DNA from: Lachnospiraceae bacterium
GTDB lineage: Bacteria > Bacillota > Clostridia > Lachnospirales > Lachnospiraceae
DNA length: 64,000 nt
Direction: 5' to 3'
NCBI GenBank assembly: GCA_910575155.1
Contig: CAJTDX010000001.1
Span: 62,001-126,000 of the forward strand
Shown piece by piece: positions 62,811 through 64,000 of the stretch (the first letter of the stretch is position 1; each line of letters starts with the position of its first letter). The notes below the pieces were generated by a model. That model ran no database searches. It was not told where the DNA came from and saw only the letters and a program-made list of their open reading frames with translations. The position numbers were made by a program, and so were the translations under genes.

Positions 62811-62831
62811 TAAATCTCTGCGGAAATTTTC

Positions 62832-62860
62832 TTGACATTTCAAGGGCCTGGTAATAGTAT
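62832..62860 (+). promoter_or_regulatory. Promoter of the short-chain dehydrogenase
   Basis: TTGACA at 62832-62837, a 17-base spacer and TAGTAT at 62855-62860 lie 27 bases before the start. An AAAGGAG ribosome site follows. Confidence 0.65.
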
Positions 62861-62886
62861 ATCCTCAACGAAAGGAGTACCTGTCT

Positions 62887-63621
62887 ATGAAACAAGAAAT
62901 TGCCTTTATTACCGGCGCTTCCCGCGGAATCGGACGCGCCATTGCCACAGCATTCGCCGGAGCGGGATTTGCTCTCGCCATCAATTGCCAAAATTCTTCC
63001 CAGGCACTGGAACAGCTTGCGGCAGATCTTACGAAAACATACCATGTACCCTGCATTACCCTCGTGGGTGACATTGGAAGAGAAAATTTCGTGAAAAATG
63101 CCTTCTATATTATAGAGGAAAAGCTGGGACCTGTCTCTGTCCTAATCAACAATGCCGGCATCTCACAGATCGGCCTGCTCACAGATCTGAGCCTGGAAGA
63201 CTGGAACCGCGTCATTCAGACGAATCTGACCTCTGTGTTCTGCTGCTGTAAATATGCCGTTCCCTCTATGGTGCGCAGACAAGCCGGCAAAATCTTAAAT
63301 ATTTCTTCTGTCTGGGGCAGCGTCGGCGCTTCCTGTGAAGTGGCATATTCGGCGTCAAAAGGCGGCGTCAACGCATTCACCCGCGCTCTGGCAAAAGAAC
63401 TGGCGCCCAGCAATATCTCTGTAAACGCCATTGCCTGCGGCGTCATTGATACGCAGATGAATCAGTGCTTTTCCCGGGAAGAACAGACAAGTCTTGCCCA
63501 GGAAATTCCGGCGGGGCGTTTCGGCGCTCCTGAAGAAGCGGCGGAACTTGCACTGTCTCTGGCGTCGGCGCCCTCCTATCTGACGGGACAAATTATCACG
63601 CTGGACGGAGGATGGCAATAA
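62887..63621 (+). CDS. Short-chain dehydrogenase/reductase (FabG-like)
   Basis: This 244-residue classical SDR has the NAD(P)-binding TGASRGIGRAIA, the NNAG motif, Ser in LNISSVWGS and the catalytic YSASKGG. SLASAPSYLTGQIITLDGGW closes it. The overall sequence resembles 3-oxoacyl-ACP reductase, but no fatty-acid genes are near, so the substrate is open. It is transcribed alone and divergently from hpf. Confidence 0.88.
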   Translation: MKQEIAFITGASRGIGRAIATAFAGAGFALAINCQNSSQALEQLAADLTKTYHVPCITLVGDIGRENFVKNAFYIIEEKLGPVSVLINNAGISQIGLLTDLSLEDWNRVIQTNLTSVFCCCKYAVPSMVRRQAGKILNISSVWGSVGASCEVAYSASKGGVNAFTRALAKELAPSNISVNAIACGVIDTQMNQCFSREEQTSLAQEIPAGRFGAPEEAAELALSLASAPSYLTGQIITLDGGWQ

Positions 63622-63733
63622 ATACGCATTTGTGAATTGTATATGAGTTTTGCATATTTCCATTATTTTCCACTTATTTTTTCGTAAAATATTGGTAGTA
63701 CATTTGTCTTATTTTACTGCAGAGGAATATTTT

Positions 63734-64000
63734 ATGAAATTTACAACCAGACTGGAAAATCTTTTGGAAGAACGGAATCTTACCCAAAAATTCTTATCTA
63801 CAGAACTGAATATTGCTCCCTCCACATTAAATGGATATTTGCGCCAAAACCGGGAACCGGATTTTGATACTTTAATTAATCTGGCTAATTTTTTCGGTGT
63901 GTCCATAGATTATCTGCTTGGCATCACCAATATCCGGAATCCTTATATTCTTAACGGCTGTTATGATGATAACGAAGAGGATCTGCTGGAAACTTACCGC
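63734..64000 (+). CDS. XRE-family regulator, partial at the window end
   Basis: This is an open frame of 89 codons running off the window. It starts MKFTTRLENLLEERNLTQKF and has a clear helix-turn-helix (TQKFLSTELNIAPSTLNGYLR, then DFDTLINLANFFGVSIDYLLG, in parts) of the CI/SinR type. An acidic segment (DDNEEDLLETY) begins after it. AGAGGAA precedes ATG. The C-terminal part and so the function are not visible. Confidence 0.75.
   Translation, partial: MKFTTRLENLLEERNLTQKFLSTELNIAPSTLNGYLRQNREPDFDTLINLANFFGVSIDYLLGITNIRNPYILNGCYDDNEEDLLETYR

Noticed and set aside
1-64000. CRISPR array or rRNA operon
   Set aside because: No regularly spaced repeat set of CRISPR type and no rRNA sequence was seen. 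The short repeats found are iterons, coding repeats and hairpins.

Overview
The window comes from a spore-forming member of the Firmicutes, most likely a gut Lachnospiraceae. The evidence is a clostridial sporulation set (SpoIIE, YabP, YabQ, DpaA/DpaB, a CotS-like kinase), the conserved order rqcP-yabP-yabQ-divIC-spoIIE-tilS-hpt-ftsH, low-GC sigma-A promoters with strong AGGAGG ribosome sites, and very large secreted glycan-active proteins of the type found in intestinal clostridia. The species cannot be read from the sequence.

Positions 1 to about 8390 are the right end of an integrated mobile element. A large serine recombinase closes the element at its right edge, and the junction lies inside a chromosomal ABC-transporter ATPase gene, which is cut right after its Walker B motif. 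The element carries a CI-like repressor facing a leftward operon. That operon is driven by a perfect consensus promoter with an operator in its spacer. The operon holds several small unknown genes, a C-type-lectin/FGE-fold protein that looks like the target of a diversity-generating retroelement, an HUH replication initiator with iteron-like repeats upstream, and a cytosine-5 DNA methyltransferase. The methyltransferase is split only by a G8 homopolymer, so it may be phase variable. The left end of the element is outside the window.

Positions 8390 to 15020 are chromosomal. They hold the two-component system and the truncated ABC ATPase, RNase HI, dipicolinate synthase (dpaAB), a small unknown gene, a degenerate sigma-factor-like protein and a HicB-like protein without a HicA partner.

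Positions 15215 to 45650 form a carbohydrate-use region, almost all on the minus strand. It holds a 2403-residue GH110 alpha-galactosidase, a LytTR regulator with two unknown proteins, tRNA-Tyr with tandem copies of its 3' end, a GH5-CotH-FIVAR-LRR protein, a CBM-like multimodular protein in an operon with a domain-permuted GH3 beta-glucosidase, an AraC-type response regulator and an intracellular GH13 neopullulanase-like enzyme. The four giants share two kinds of C-terminal tail. The GH5 signature and the GH3 suggest beta-glucan, perhaps beta-1,3-glucan. The GH110 suggests alpha-1,3-galactosyl glycans such as blood group B.

Positions 46100 to 64000 are core genome on the minus strand: ftsH, hpt, tilS, spoIIE, divIC, yabQ, yabP, rqcP, hup, a phosphohexomutase, an Asn-rich PEGA lipoprotein, a CotS-like kinase, cca, yqeY, an NlpC/P60 hydrolase and hpf. 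A short-chain dehydrogenase and a partial XRE regulator follow on the plus strand. A hairpin repeat recurs at several gene 3' ends across the window.
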